Source of the DNA: Saccharospirillum sp.
GTDB lineage: Bacteria; Pseudomonadota; Gammaproteobacteria; Pseudomonadales; Natronospirillaceae
NCBI GenBank assembly: GCA_018402545.1
Contig: JAGYIL010000001.1
Location: forward strand, 1,054,001 to 1,118,000
Reading direction: 5' to 3'
DNA length: 64,000 bases
In this document: in pieces, positions 8,121 through 17,274 of the stretch
How positions within the stretch are numbered: the first letter of the stretch is position 1
Layout of the letters: every line of letters starts with the position of its first letter
Made by a program: the position numbers and the translations under genes
The notes under the pieces: generated by a model
Seen by the model: the letters and a program-made list of their open reading frames with translations, nothing else
Databases searched by the model: none
Told to the model about the DNA's origin: nothing

Positions 8121-8579
8121 TTAGTTGGTTGCCGGTTGCTCGGCGGTCTCGTCTTTACCTTTCTTGTTTTGCAGGTAAAGCGCGTCAAAATTGACCGGGG
8201 CCAGCATCAGTGCCGGGAAGCTACCTTTGGTGACGGCGGTATCAACTGCTTCGCGGGCGTACGGGAACAGAACGGACGGGCAGTAGGCGCCAATCATCTG
8301 GTCGCGGGTTTCATCCGGAAAACCGGAAACGGTAAATACACCGGCTTGCTGAACTTCTGTCAGAAAGGCCGTTTTTTCGCCAATCTTGGCTTCAACAGTG
8401 ATGATCAGTACGACTTCGACGACATTTTCGTCCAGTGTGCGAGTGCGGGTGTTCAGGTCCAGTTTGATCTGGGGTTTCCATTCTTCGCGAAAAATCGCGG
8501 GCGCATTGGGCGATTCAAACGAAACGTCGCGAGTATAAATGCGCTGAATGGCAAACTGGGGTTTTTGTTGTTCGGTCAT
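8121..8579 (-). CDS. secB: Protein-export chaperone SecB
   Basis: SecB binds unfolded precursors in the cytoplasm and hands them to SecA. The 152-residue length and conserved stretches ([25 protein letters not shown], and [16 protein letters not shown] in the C-terminal half) match the family closely. It is the last gene of a yibN-grxC-secB run on the minus strand, an order seen in Enterobacteria. Confidence 0.97.
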   Translation of the reverse strand: MTEQQKPQFAIQRIYTRDVSFESPNAPAIFREEWKPQIKLDLNTRTRTLDENVVEVVLIITVEAKIGEKTAFLTEVQQAGVFTVSGFPDETRDQMIGAYCPSVLFPYAREAVDTAVTKGSFPALMLAPVNFDALYLQNKKGKDETAEQPATN

Positions 8580-8655
8580 GGGGACTCCAAAAAAATCCGT
8601 TTTTCATTAATAGTAAGGGTGAAGTTGGCGCTGGTGATGGGTTGGTAATCTCACA

Positions 8656-8934
8656 TCACCCGGCCTGGCTGGCCTCTGCTAACAGAGTATCGAGCCGGCC
8701 CGCCCGTTCCAGGGCATACAGCTCGTCGCAACCACCAATGTGGTGCTCGCCTACCCAGATTTGTGGCACGGTGCGCTGGCCACTGCGTTGCATCATTTCC
8801 TGACGCAGCTCCGGCTGACCATCAACGCTTATCTCGTGATAGGCGCTGCCTTTATGTTCCAGCAATTGCTTGGCGCGCACGCAAAACGGGCACCAGGCGG
8901 TGGTATAGAGCGTAACAGGCGAAACACTGGACAT
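8656..8934 (-). CDS. grxC: Glutaredoxin 3 (GrxC)
   Basis: A 92-residue dithiol glutaredoxin with the CPFC active site at C15-C18, a TVPQIW cis-proline loop and GGCDELYAL at the glutathione-binding C-terminal end. It reduces disulfides and glutathionylated proteins using glutathione. It starts 18 bp after the upstream rhodanese gene, so co-transcription is likely. Confidence 0.95.
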   Translation of the reverse strand: MSSVSPVTLYTTAWCPFCVRAKQLLEHKGSAYHEISVDGQPELRQEMMQRSGQRTVPQIWVGEHHIGGCDELYALERAGRLDTLLAEASQAG

Positions 8935-8952
8935 GGTCAGACGACTCCGTAT

Positions 8953-9372
8953 TCAGGACTTAACCAGCGGCATGCTGCTGTTTTGCCATTCCATAATGCC
9001 GCCCCGTAATTTATGCAACTGGGTAAAGCCGGCTTTGGCCAACAGGGCACCGCTGGCGCCGGATGACGTACCGGTTTTGCATACGACGATGATGGGGGTG
9101 TCTTTATAGGCTTCAAGTTCGGAAAGCCGACGCTCCACATCGCGGGCCGGAATGTTAATGGCATTGGGCAGGTGGCCCTTGCGAAAATCGTCTTTCGAGC
9201 GCACATCCAGTACTTTCGCATCCTGGGTGTTGATCAGCAGGGTGGCCTGTTGCGGTGAGACCGCCGAACCACCCTTGCTCCCTTCGGTCACAATCAGCAG
9301 GACCAGCAGGGCAACCCAGATGGACGCCAGGATCCAGTGATTGATAACGAATTCAAAAATTTGCTCCAACAT
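8953..9372 (-). CDS. yibN: Membrane-anchored rhodanese-like protein (YibN type)
   Basis: From the ATG at 9370-9372 the protein has 139 residues: an N-terminal membrane anchor (INHWILASIWVALLVLLIV) and a rhodanese domain with active-site loop VVCKTGTSSG. Conserved entry motif VLDVRSKDDFRKGHLPNA is present. It may transfer sulfane sulfur, but the substrate is unknown. An upstream GTG at 9420 would add 16 residues without a better ribosome binding site. The position divergent from gpmI and before grxC-secB is the same as yibN in E. coli. Confidence 0.88.
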   Translation of the reverse strand: MLEQIFEFVINHWILASIWVALLVLLIVTEGSKGGSAVSPQQATLLINTQDAKVLDVRSKDDFRKGHLPNAINIPARDVERRLSELEAYKDTPIIVVCKTGTSSGASGALLAKAGFTQLHKLRGGIMEWQNSSMPLVKS

Positions 9373-9568
9373 GATTCGGGCTCTGCAGTTCGATGAAAAA
9401 GTGAGCGCGGCAGTATACACCAGCGCCCGGACATGCCTATAGAGGAGGCCGGATTTTTAATAGCATCAGCTTATACTCCCCATTTGCCAAAATATTCGCC
9501 AGATGGCCGGGGAGCCAGTACACTTACGGAATTGTAATTTTCCTACATTTTAATCGGGAGGTTTAATC

Positions 9569-11119
9569 ATGACACCTGCTAAACCGGCAGTCCTGTTGAT
9601 TCTGGATGGTTTCGGATACAGCGAAACATCCGCATCGAATGCGATTGAAAAGGCCAACGCGCCGACCTGGAAGCGGTTGTGGAATGACTACCCTCACAGT
9701 CTGATTCACACCTCGGGCATGGATGTTGGCTTGCCAGACGGGCAAATGGGCAACTCCGAGGTAGGCCACATGAACCTGGGTAGCGGTCGTATTGTGTACC
9801 AGCAGCTTACCCGGGTAACCAAGGCCATTGAAGACGGTGATTTCTTCGAAAACCCGGCCCTGACGGGCGCCGTTGATAGCGCGGTTCAGGAAGGTAAGGC
9901 GGTTCATTTGCTGGGGCTGTTGTCGCCCGGTGGCGTGCATTCCCATGAAGACCATTTTCACGCCATGGTCGACCTGGCCGTCAAGCGCGGTGCCAAGCAG
10001 GTGTATGTGCATGCGTTTCTCGATGGGCGGGATACCCCGCCTCGGTCGGCGCTGGCTTCGATAGAAGCGCTGGAAGCCAAACTCGAAAAACTGGGCGTAG
10101 GTGGCATTGTTTCGATGATCGGTCGCTATTATGCGATGGATCGTGATAACCGCTGGGAGCGGGTTCAGGCGGCTTACGACCTGCTGACCCGGGGCAGCGC
10201 CGATATTGTCGCCTCCACGCCAATGGATGCGCTTCATGCGGCTTACGAGCAGGATAAAGACGATGAATTTTGTCCCGCTACCTCAATCAGGGCTGATGGC
10301 ACCTCGCCGGTAACCCTGCAGGATGGGGATGCCGTCATCTTCATGAACTTTCGTCCGGACCGGGCGCGTGAACTGACCCGCGCCTTCACTGACGACAACC
10401 TCGAAAGCACGCTCGACCGCTCAGTACGCCCGGCTCTGGCAAGCTTCACCACCCTGACCGAATACGCCGGTGACATCGATGCACCCGTGGCCTATCCGCC
10501 GGAGAATCTGGTGAATACCCTGGGTGAGGTCATGGAGCAGCAGGGCAAGAACCAGTTGCGCATTGCCGAGACTGAAAAGTACGCCCATGTGACGTTCTTC
10601 TTTAGCGGCGGTCGTGAAGATGAATACCGGGGGGAGGATCGGATACTGGTTCCTTCACCCAAAGTGGCAACATACGACCTACAGCCCGAAATGAGCGCGC
10701 CAGAAGTGACTGACCGGCTCGTAGAAGCCATTGAATCGGGCAAATACGACCTGGTGATCTGTAACTACGCCAACGGCGATATGGTTGGCCATACCGGTAA
10801 AATGGACGCAGCCATCAAGGCCGTTGAGGCGCTGGATATCGCGCTGGAGCGGGTGACAGCGGCCGCACTCAAGGTGGGCGGTGAGTGCCTCATTACCGCT
10901 GACCACGGTAACGTTGAGCTGATGGTCGATCCGGAGACCGGCGGTGCTGTTACCAGTCACACCATTTTCCCGGTGCCCCTGGTGTTTGTCAGTAACCAGA
11001 CCGACGGGGTGAGCCTGAAAGAAGGGCGCCTGGCCGATATTGCACCAACGTTGCTGACCATGATGCAGCTGGACATTCCGTCGGAAATGACCGGTACCAG
11101 CCTGATTCAGCGAGGTTAA
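9569..11119 (+). CDS. gpmI: 2,3-bisphosphoglycerate-independent phosphoglycerate mutase
   Basis: GpmI interconverts 3- and 2-phosphoglycerate in glycolysis using two manganese ions. The 516 residues include LILDGFG (D13), the catalytic serine in MGNSEVGH (S63), DGRDTPP, and ADHGNVE with a later SHT histidine near the C terminus. Length is typical (about 510-515). The ATG follows a good GGGAGG site. It heads the conserved gpmI-envC-ctpA-yibQ cluster. Confidence 0.98.
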   Translation: MTPAKPAVLLILDGFGYSETSASNAIEKANAPTWKRLWNDYPHSLIHTSGMDVGLPDGQMGNSEVGHMNLGSGRIVYQQLTRVTKAIEDGDFFENPALTGAVDSAVQEGKAVHLLGLLSPGGVHSHEDHFHAMVDLAVKRGAKQVYVHAFLDGRDTPPRSALASIEALEAKLEKLGVGGIVSMIGRYYAMDRDNRWERVQAAYDLLTRGSADIVASTPMDALHAAYEQDKDDEFCPATSIRADGTSPVTLQDGDAVIFMNFRPDRARELTRAFTDDNLESTLDRSVRPALASFTTLTEYAGDIDAPVAYPPENLVNTLGEVMEQQGKNQLRIAETEKYAHVTFFFSGGREDEYRGEDRILVPSPKVATYDLQPEMSAPEVTDRLVEAIESGKYDLVICNYANGDMVGHTGKMDAAIKAVEALDIALERVTAAALKVGGECLITADHGNVELMVDPETGGAVTSHTIFPVPLVFVSNQTDGVSLKEGRLADIAPTLLTMMQLDIPSEMTGTSLIQRG

Positions 11120-11128
11120 AACCTTACA

Positions 11129-11167
11129 CTGTTAGCGTTCAGCCCCGGCCGGGCTGGCCGCTAACAG
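11129..11167 (+). terminator. Stem-loop after gpmI
   Basis: CTGTTAGCG (11129-11137) pairs perfectly with CGCTAACAG (11159-11167). Nested inside, AGCCC and GGGCT can also pair. It follows the gpmI stop by 10 bp. There is no downstream T-run, so it may be a processing or stabilising hairpin rather than a strict terminator. Confidence 0.5.
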
Positions 11168-11304
11168 TCGTAAAGACAACGAAATGAGTGGGCCGCGCCT
11201 GCGGCGCCACTTTAAACAAGCCACCGCATGCGGTAGCCTGCCCCTCAGACACCGCCCCAGGTATGGATGGGGCCCACCCCAACCTGAATGAGTTCGCTGA
11301 ATCT

Positions 11305-12465
11305 GTGTTTCAACTGACTGCGTTTAAACGCACCTTGCTCTGGCTTTTACTCTGCAGTCTGGTTGGCTTTTCGGTTGCCGAAGATGATCTCAGCTTGCGC
11401 GAGCAGGATCTGGAACAACTGCAATCCCAGATTGGCGACTTACAGCAGCAGCTCAGTCGAAATCGTGAAGAGGTATCTGAGCAGCGCCAGGCACTGGAGC
11501 AGACAGAGCGGCGACTTGGTGAACTGAACCGGCAATTGAATGACCTGGCCGGGCGTCTGAGCCGGGCGGTCAGCCGGCGCACCGAACTGGAAGCCGAGCA
11601 GAGCCAGCTGGAACAACAGCTGGACAATCAACGGGACGCCATGGCTGAGATTTTACGTCTCGCCTACAAGCAGAATAACCAGCCGCTGATCAAACTGCTG
11701 TTGTCTGGCGAGCGGCCCGAAGATCTGGCCCGGCAGATGCAATATTTTGCGATTCTGAACCGGCAACAGAACGCGCAATTGCAACAGTGGATTGAACAGT
11801 CCAATCGATTGAACGTGGTCATTCAGGAGCAGACCCGGCTGGCAGAACAATTACGCCGCGACCGGGATGAACTGGCGCAAGCGCAGGCAGAAGCGGCAAC
11901 GCAAAAGAACCGGCGGGCACAGATACTGGTTAATTTGCAGGCTGAAGCGGAGCAAACGGAACAGTCGCTGGAACGCAAGCAGGAAGAGCAGTCTCAGCTG
12001 ACGCAATTAATAGAGCGTATGCAGGCGGAACTGACAGATATGAATCTGGAGTTTCCGGCCGACATCGACATGGGCGATGTCAGAGGCAGTCTGCCCTGGC
12101 CGCTGGAGGGTACACTGCGTGCCCGTTACGACACGGCACAGGACAGCTCGGGCCTCAAATGGCAGGGCTGGTGGCTGGCAGCAGACACCGGTACCGATGT
12201 TAGGGCGGTGCATCATGGCCGCGTGGTGTTTTCCGACTGGCTGAACGGCTTTGGTCTGCTGGTCATTCTCGACCACGGTGATGGTCTGATGACCTTGTAT
12301 GGTCGGAACCAGACGTTGTTGCGTACCGTAGGCGAGTGGGTGGAGGCCGGGGACACTTTGGCCGAAGCCGGCGCCTCGGGTGGATTTGACGAAAGTGGCC
12401 TGTATTTTGAAGTGCGTCGCAATGGCCGACCTGAAAATCCGGCCAACTGGCTCGAAAAACGCTAG
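11305..12465 (+). CDS. envC: Murein hydrolase activator EnvC
   Basis: EnvC is a periplasmic activator of the AmiA/AmiB amidases that split septal peptidoglycan. From GTG 11305 the protein starts with an ideal signal peptide (FKRTLLWLLLCSLVGFSVA). Long Gln/Glu-rich coiled coil follows (about 30-260), then a C-terminal LytM/M23-like domain (VRAVHHGRVVFSDW, GLLVILDHGDGLMTLYG). The domain has lost typical M23 zinc ligands, as in known EnvC activators. An ATG at 11263 and the longest frame from 11188 would add an unusual N-terminal extension; none of the starts has a strong ribosome site, so the exact start is uncertain. Confidence 0.88.
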   Translation: MFQLTAFKRTLLWLLLCSLVGFSVAEDDLSLREQDLEQLQSQIGDLQQQLSRNREEVSEQRQALEQTERRLGELNRQLNDLAGRLSRAVSRRTELEAEQSQLEQQLDNQRDAMAEILRLAYKQNNQPLIKLLLSGERPEDLARQMQYFAILNRQQNAQLQQWIEQSNRLNVVIQEQTRLAEQLRRDRDELAQAQAEAATQKNRRAQILVNLQAEAEQTEQSLERKQEEQSQLTQLIERMQAELTDMNLEFPADIDMGDVRGSLPWPLEGTLRARYDTAQDSSGLKWQGWWLAADTGTDVRAVHHGRVVFSDWLNGFGLLVILDHGDGLMTLYGRNQTLLRTVGEWVEAGDTLAEAGASGGFDESGLYFEVRRNGRPENPANWLEKR

Positions 12466-12565
12466 ACTTAAGGCTTGGGTCCCAGGGCATTAATGAGATA
12501 GACCAGTGTTCATGACCAGGCAAACCAATAGAGTACAACCCAACACAGATGTGAAAGGAACCGTT

Positions 12566-13882
12566 ATGAAGTTGATCCGCAGTCCCTGGTTGAGCGCGAT
12601 TACCGCCCTGGTCGTTGGCGTTTCCATCGGTATCGCGAGCAGCGTTCATGCCGAGCGGGTGGAAACACGCCTCCCGGTCGACGACGTTCGAATGTTCTCG
12701 CAGGTTCTGGAGCGCATCAAACAGGCTTACGTTGAAGATGTTGAAGACAGCGAGCTGATCGAAAATGCCATCGAAGGCATGTTGTCGGGCCTCGATCCGC
12801 ATTCCGACTACCTGACCCCAGAAGACTTTGAAGACCTGCGCGAAAGCACCCGCGGCGAATTTGGTGGTCTGGGTATTGAAATTTCGCTCGACGAGACAGG
12901 CTTTGTGCGTGTTGTGGCCCCCATCGACGATACGCCGGCCTACCGTGCTGGCATGCAATCCGGCGACCTGATCACCCAGATTGATGACACACCGGTTAAA
13001 GGCATGACCATTGGCGATGCCGTTAACCTGATGCGCGGACGCCCGGGCACCGATGTCACCCTCACCGTCGCCCGTGAAGGCGAAAACCAGCCGCTTGAGT
13101 TCGAAATTACCCGTGACATCATTCAAGTTACCAGCATTCGCAACCGGATGATTGAGCCGGGCGTTGGTTATGTCCGGATCTCCCAGTTCCAGGAACGCAC
13201 CGGTCAGGATTTTGTCGAAGCCATGGAATCGCTGCGTGATGAAAACGAAGGCGCACTCGACGGCCTGGTACTCGATTTGCGCAATAACCCGGGTGGCGTG
13301 TTGCAAGCGTCAGTGGATGTTGTTGATGCCCTGATCAGCCAGGGCCTGATTGTCTACACCGAAGGCCGTCTGCCTAATTCAGCCAGCGAGTTTGAAGCCA
13401 ATTCAGACGACCCGAGCGATGGCGTGAACCTGGTGGTGCTAATTAATGGCGGGTCTGCATCGGCGTCGGAAATTGTAGCCGGTGCCGTTCAGGATCATCG
13501 CCGTGGTGTCATCATGGGCACCCGTAGCTTCGGCAAGGGGTCGGTTCAGACGATTTTACCGCTTAATGACAACCATGCGATCAAGCTGACGACCGCCCGG
13601 TATTTCACACCGAATGGCCGCTCCATTCAGGCGCAGGGTATTGAACCGGATATTATCGTCAACCCAGGTAAGCTGACCCAGGAAAATGGCAATCCCTATT
13701 ATTCGGAGGCGAACCTGGCCGGTCATCTGTTGAACGGTGACGAAGAAGAGCCGGTTGAAGGCGAGGCCGGAGAAGCAGAACAGATCGATGTAGAGGCCAG
13801 TAATGACCTTATCGATGACTATCAGCTATACCAGGCCGTGATGTTGTTGAAAGGCATGCGCGTCCTGAATGCCTCGCGTTAA
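12566..13882 (+). CDS. ctpA: S41-family C-terminal processing protease
   Basis: A 438-residue periplasmic serine protease. The ATG at 12566 follows GAAAGGAA and begins a signal peptide (MKLIRSPWLSAITALVVGVS...VHA). A PDZ domain follows (about 85-170, GGLGIEISLDE), then an S41 domain with GGSASASE and SFGKGSVQ, giving a Ser-Lys dyad at about S299 and K324. A longer GTG frame from 12506 lacks a signal-peptide start. The C-terminal tail is acidic. It sits between envC and yibQ and overlaps yibQ by 14 bp. In related bacteria such proteases degrade or trim envelope proteins, including hydrolase partners. Confidence 0.93.
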   Translation: MKLIRSPWLSAITALVVGVSIGIASSVHAERVETRLPVDDVRMFSQVLERIKQAYVEDVEDSELIENAIEGMLSGLDPHSDYLTPEDFEDLRESTRGEFGGLGIEISLDETGFVRVVAPIDDTPAYRAGMQSGDLITQIDDTPVKGMTIGDAVNLMRGRPGTDVTLTVAREGENQPLEFEITRDIIQVTSIRNRMIEPGVGYVRISQFQERTGQDFVEAMESLRDENEGALDGLVLDLRNNPGGVLQASVDVVDALISQGLIVYTEGRLPNSASEFEANSDDPSDGVNLVVLINGGSASASEIVAGAVQDHRRGVIMGTRSFGKGSVQTILPLNDNHAIKLTTARYFTPNGRSIQAQGIEPDIIVNPGKLTQENGNPYYSEANLAGHLLNGDEEEPVEGEAGEAEQIDVEASNDLIDDYQLYQAVMLLKGMRVLNASR

Positions 13883-14687
13883 CTCGATGGGGCGCCAGGC
13901 TCTGTGTTTGAGCCTGTGCGCCTTGCTCTCGCTCGTCACAGGCATCGCATCCGCCACGGACCGCAGTAAGGTGGCCGTGGTGGTAGATGACCTGGGTAAC
14001 CAGTGGCAGTCAGGTCTGGCTGCCATCCAAATCCCCTTTATTCAAACCATCGCCATCATGCCGGGGTTGCCCTATACAATTCCGTTGGCAGAGTCGACGG
14101 TGGATGCCGGGAAAACGGTGATTGTTCATGCGCCCATGTCCAATGAAAGCGATTTTCCGCTGGGCCCCCTGGGGCTTACCCGGGACGATGGAGATCAGCA
14201 ATTGCTGGCCAACCTGTCGATGGGTATGGACGCCGTGCCTTTTGCAGAGGGGCTCAGCAACCACATGGGCAGCCGCTTAACCCGGGATGCCGAGGCCATG
14301 GGCTGGGTGATGACTGAATTGCTGGCGCGCGACTGGTTCTATTTCGACAGTGTGACGGTATCGAACACCCAGGGCTGGCGCATGGCACAGCAGATGGGCG
14401 TGCCCTGGAACCGGCGCCAGGTATTTCTGGACCATGAACCCACCCCGGAGTTTATTGAGCAACAATGGCAACTGGCCCTGAATCTGGCGCGTCAGAACGG
14501 GTCAGTGACGGTGATTTGCCACCCTTACCCGGAAACACTGGCCTTTTTTGAAAGCCTCGACCCGGCCAACTACCCGGATATTGACTGGGTATCGATCAAA
14601 GACCTGCTGCATCAGCCCGAGCGTAAGCGGCCAGACTGGCGACCGCATCGCATTCCCAAAGGCGCCTACTCGAGACATCGCTCCTAA
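13869..14687 (+). CDS. yibQ: Divergent polysaccharide deacetylase family protein (YibQ type)
   Basis: A 272-residue exported protein with a signal peptide (about 8-29) and the YibQ family pattern: VVVDDLGNQ, TIAIMPGLPY, VHAPMSN, LSNHMGSRLT and ICHPYPETL. The fold is a NodB-like barrel, but its activity is not established. It overlaps ctpA by 14 bp. The envC-ctpA-yibQ order suggests a role in cell wall maintenance at division. Confidence 0.88.
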   Translation: MPRVNSMGRQALCLSLCALLSLVTGIASATDRSKVAVVVDDLGNQWQSGLAAIQIPFIQTIAIMPGLPYTIPLAESTVDAGKTVIVHAPMSNESDFPLGPLGLTRDDGDQQLLANLSMGMDAVPFAEGLSNHMGSRLTRDAEAMGWVMTELLARDWFYFDSVTVSNTQGWRMAQQMGVPWNRRQVFLDHEPTPEFIEQQWQLALNLARQNGSVTVICHPYPETLAFFESLDPANYPDIDWVSIKDLLHQPERKRPDWRPHRIPKGAYSRHRS

Positions 14688-14759
14688 CCGGCTGACCCAT
14701 GCTGGAACACTGTGCTGTTCATGACGGATTCAGCTAACTGTGCGAAACTATTACACAGG

Positions 14760-14776
14760 CTTTACAGCAACGCTGT
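14760..14776. promoter_or_regulatory. Short palindrome upstream of the DUF2799-like gene
   Basis: TTACAGC-AAC-GCTGTAA is a perfect 7-bp inverted repeat about 85 bp before the start codon, followed by an A/T-rich stretch (TATGGCATAAAA) that could serve as a -10 region. It could be an operator or the base of a weak hairpin ending yibQ transcription. No regulator is suggested. Confidence 0.35.
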
Positions 14777-14853
14777 AACGCTATGGCATAAAACAATTTC
14801 AGTTAGGCCCGGATGGTAATCCTGTGGGTCGGCTCATTGCTCAGGAAGAAGAT

Positions 14854-15474
14854 ATGAAACGTTTGGGTGTGTTGGTTCTGATGTCGGTGGTGGTCATGTC
14901 TGGTTGTGCCACCCTCAGTGAAGATGAATGCCTGACGGCAGACTGGTATGCCATCGGTTATGAAGACGGTGCCAACGGCCAGCCCGATACGCGCATCGGT
15001 TCCCACCGTGAAGCCTGCGCCAAGCATGGTGTGACGCCGAGCCTGCGCGATTATCAGGATGGTCACGATGAAGGCCTGTTAACCTTCTGTACGCCAAGAA
15101 ACGGGTTCAACCGTGCCCGCAGCGGGTATCAGTACAACGGCATTTGCCCGCCATCACTGGAACCTGAATTCCTGGACGGATACGACGCCGGGCGCCAGAT
15201 TTATCAGGTATCCAGTGAAGTGAGCAATCTGGAAGGCCAGCAACGCAGTAACGAGACTGAACAACAGCGCATCGAGCAGCAGTTGCTGGAAAAAGAAGCG
15301 GCCCTGTTTGGTGCGGGTACGCCGGAAGAGCAGCGTCGTGTCATCTATGAAGAAATCGCTTTGTTGAAAGAACGTCAGGGTACCCTGGAGCAGCAGCGCG
15401 ATGACATTATTCGTGATCTGGCCGATGCTGAATCACGTCTGAGAGAACTGCGCAATCGCTACAGTTACTACTAA
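14854..15474 (+). CDS. DUF2799-like lipoprotein
   Basis: From the ATG at 14854 (preceded by CAGGAAGAAG) the 206-residue protein has a lipoprotein signal ending VMSGC (C18). It carries two similar motifs, ADWYAIGYEDGANG and LRDYQDGHDEGLL, then a C-terminal helical region rich in Gln, Glu and Arg (about 125-200) likely to form a coiled coil. The DWYxxGYxDG pattern matches my recollection of the DUF2799 outer-membrane lipoprotein family of unknown function. It is likely monocistronic. Confidence 0.75.
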   Translation: MKRLGVLVLMSVVVMSGCATLSEDECLTADWYAIGYEDGANGQPDTRIGSHREACAKHGVTPSLRDYQDGHDEGLLTFCTPRNGFNRARSGYQYNGICPPSLEPEFLDGYDAGRQIYQVSSEVSNLEGQQRSNETEQQRIEQQLLEKEAALFGAGTPEEQRRVIYEEIALLKERQGTLEQQRDDIIRDLADAESRLRELRNRYSYY

Positions 15475-15519
15475 CTCAAGTCTTGGAGTTCGGGTTGCCT
15501 TGCAGGCATTGGCACGCAC

Positions 15520-15723
15520 CGGGCACCGGGTATACCCCTGTGGGGTCGGGCGGAATGCCGCCCACTCAATCCATTCTGGCGGTCCGACGTCTCGGGCCTA
15601 GACCGCAGGATATGAATCCCCTCCATGGGATTCACCCTTCGGGCTCGCTTCGCTCATGCTAAAACGCTCCTGGCGTTTTAGTCCATGCTGCGGACTACCC
15701 CACAGAGGTGCACCCGATGCCCG
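15520..15723. repeat. Dispersed palindromic element, copy 2 (long, with nested hairpins)
   Basis: Outer arms 15520-15546 and 15697-15723 pair as CGGGCA-N2-GGGT-N2-ACC-N-CTGTGGGGT with only a few mismatches. The interior is longer than in the other copies (150 bp). It includes hairpins GAATCCCCTCCATGGGATTC (15614-15633) and TAAAACGC-TCCTG-GCGTTTTA (15660-15680), and core fragments GCGGTCCGACG, CGGGCCTAG and GCGGACTACCCC shared with other copies. It fills most of the 309-bp gap before the TatD-type gene. Confidence 0.7.
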
Positions 15724-15783
15724 CCGCTAGTCTACTCTGCCAACTCCTAAGCTAGAGTAATAATTTAAGCGGGAAACGACGGC

Positions 15784-16569
15784 ATGATCGGATTTGACAG
15801 TCATTGCCATCTGGATTTTCTGGATGATGCCGCCCAGTGTATGGCCGGTGCCGAAGCTAACAGCCTGGGTCGCTGGCTGGTGCCGGGAACCGAGCCCGCC
15901 CAGTGGCACAAGGCCTATCAGCAGTTCAGTGAGGATGACCGGGTGCTGCTGGCAGCCGGGCATCACCCCTGGTTTCTGCCTGAAAGTCCGCCGGATACTC
16001 AATCGCTCGAAAATTGGCTGAACCACCATGGCGACTGCGTCGCTATCGGTGAAATCGGCCTCGATTTTTTCCGGCACCACCCGCACTCAGACGCCGCCGA
16101 GCATCAGTTCAACTGGTTTATGGCCCAGTTGGCGGTTGCCAGCGAGCGCGGCCAGCCAGTCATCATTCATTCCGTTAAAGCCCATGACCGGATCTTGCAG
16201 GGCCTCAAGCGCTTGCCACAGGTGTCTGGTGTTGTGCATGGCTTTGTCGGGCCCTATGCCCAGGCGAAGGCTTACCTTGACCGTGGATTTTATCTGGGGG
16301 CGGGCAGTGTAGTGTTTCAATCGGCCAAAACGCTGGACGCCTTCACGCGGATGCCGGCCGATCGGATTCTAGTGGAAACCGATGCCCCCGATCAGCGTGT
16401 GCCAGAGCAACACCGCAACGAACCCGGTACGTTTCAAGCAATCACACCAGACAATCCATTGCTGGACTGGCAGGCAACCCTTGGCCGTATTGCCGAAGCC
16501 CGTGAGATGGATAGCACTGTCCTGAGGGAGCAAGTTCGCCAGAATGCCGCCTCATTGTTCGAGCCCTGA
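15784..16569 (+). CDS. TatD-family metal-dependent DNase
   Basis: The 261 residues show the TatD metal motifs: FDSHCHLDF (H7, H9), IGEIGLDFF, VIIHSVKAHD, GVVHGFVG and ETDAPDQ. TatD enzymes are magnesium-dependent 3'-5' exonucleases linked to DNA repair or turnover. At least three paralog types exist (TatD, YcfH, YjjV); the short C-terminal part and FFRHHPHSDAAEHQFNWF resemble YjjV, but I cannot assign it firmly. The gene stands alone after a palindromic element. Confidence 0.9.
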   Translation: MIGFDSHCHLDFLDDAAQCMAGAEANSLGRWLVPGTEPAQWHKAYQQFSEDDRVLLAAGHHPWFLPESPPDTQSLENWLNHHGDCVAIGEIGLDFFRHHPHSDAAEHQFNWFMAQLAVASERGQPVIIHSVKAHDRILQGLKRLPQVSGVVHGFVGPYAQAKAYLDRGFYLGAGSVVFQSAKTLDAFTRMPADRILVETDAPDQRVPEQHRNEPGTFQAITPDNPLLDWQATLGRIAEAREMDSTVLREQVRQNAASLFEP

Positions 16570-16706
16570 CCGCCTGTCTTCAGTTTTCTTAATCAAGTAA
16601 CTCGAATTCTTTAGATATCCCTGATTTCGGGGCTGCACTAGAGTGTTGCCATCTCGCAGCCAAAGGCTGCCTGACACCCACTTAATACCCAATCAGGAGT
16701 AATACA

Positions 16707-17090
16707 ATGAATGCACTGTCCCCACTGGCCATGGTTGCTGGCCGCGTATTGATTTCCTTTATGTTCATCATGAGTGGTCTGCAAAAGATCGGCGGACTGG
16801 AAGGTACCCAGGGCTACATGGAAATGATGGGCGTGCCTGGCATTCTCATCTACCCGACCATTCTGGTCGAAGTGCTGGGCGGTCTGGCGGTGCTGATCGG
16901 CTACCAGGCACGCATCGGTGCCTTGCTGCTGGCAGGCTTCTCTATTCTTTCAGGTGTGATCTTCCACTTTGATCCGGCTGACCAGATGCAGATGATCTCC
17001 ATGTTCAAGAATTTCGCCATCGCCGGCGGCTTCCTGTTCATCGTTGCGATGGGCCCGGGCAAGCTGAGCATCGACGGTCGCAAAGGCTGA
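16707..17090 (+). CDS. DoxX-family membrane protein
   Basis: A 127-residue protein with four predicted membrane segments and DoxX features (AGRVLISFMFIMSGLQKIGG, GYMEMMGVP, EVLGGLAVLIGY). DoxX/YphA-like proteins are inner-membrane subunits whose role is poorly defined; some support redox homeostasis. The start follows AGGAGT. A strong terminator lies 20 bp after the stop, so it is monocistronic. Confidence 0.88.
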   Translation: MNALSPLAMVAGRVLISFMFIMSGLQKIGGLEGTQGYMEMMGVPGILIYPTILVEVLGGLAVLIGYQARIGALLLAGFSILSGVIFHFDPADQMQMISMFKNFAIAGGFLFIVAMGPGKLSIDGRKG

Positions 17091-17110
17091 TATCGGTTCG
17101 GATAAACTGA

Positions 17111-17134
17111 AAGGGCGCCCCGGCGCCCTTTTTT
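17111..17134 (+). terminator. Rho-independent terminator after DoxX gene
   Basis: AAGGGCGC-CCCG-GCGCCCTT is followed directly by further T residues (TTTTTTG). It is a classic GC-rich hairpin plus T-run. Confidence 0.92.
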
Positions 17135-17274
17135 GTCGGTTGTTTAACGTGTTTACGGATTCGGTAACACAATTGCTGATAGCGCCCCCTGCCTATTGGC
17201 GCGCGAAAACTGTACAATGCCCGCCCATTTCGCGCTGGCCTGTTGCCAGGCGCCACTGTCGATAGGTTTTCGCT

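Noticed and set aside
11188-11304. N-terminal extension of envC
   Set aside because: It would place 39 residues before an otherwise ideal signal peptide and runs through GC-rich hairpin sequence. The later GTG is more likely, although its ribosome site is also weak.
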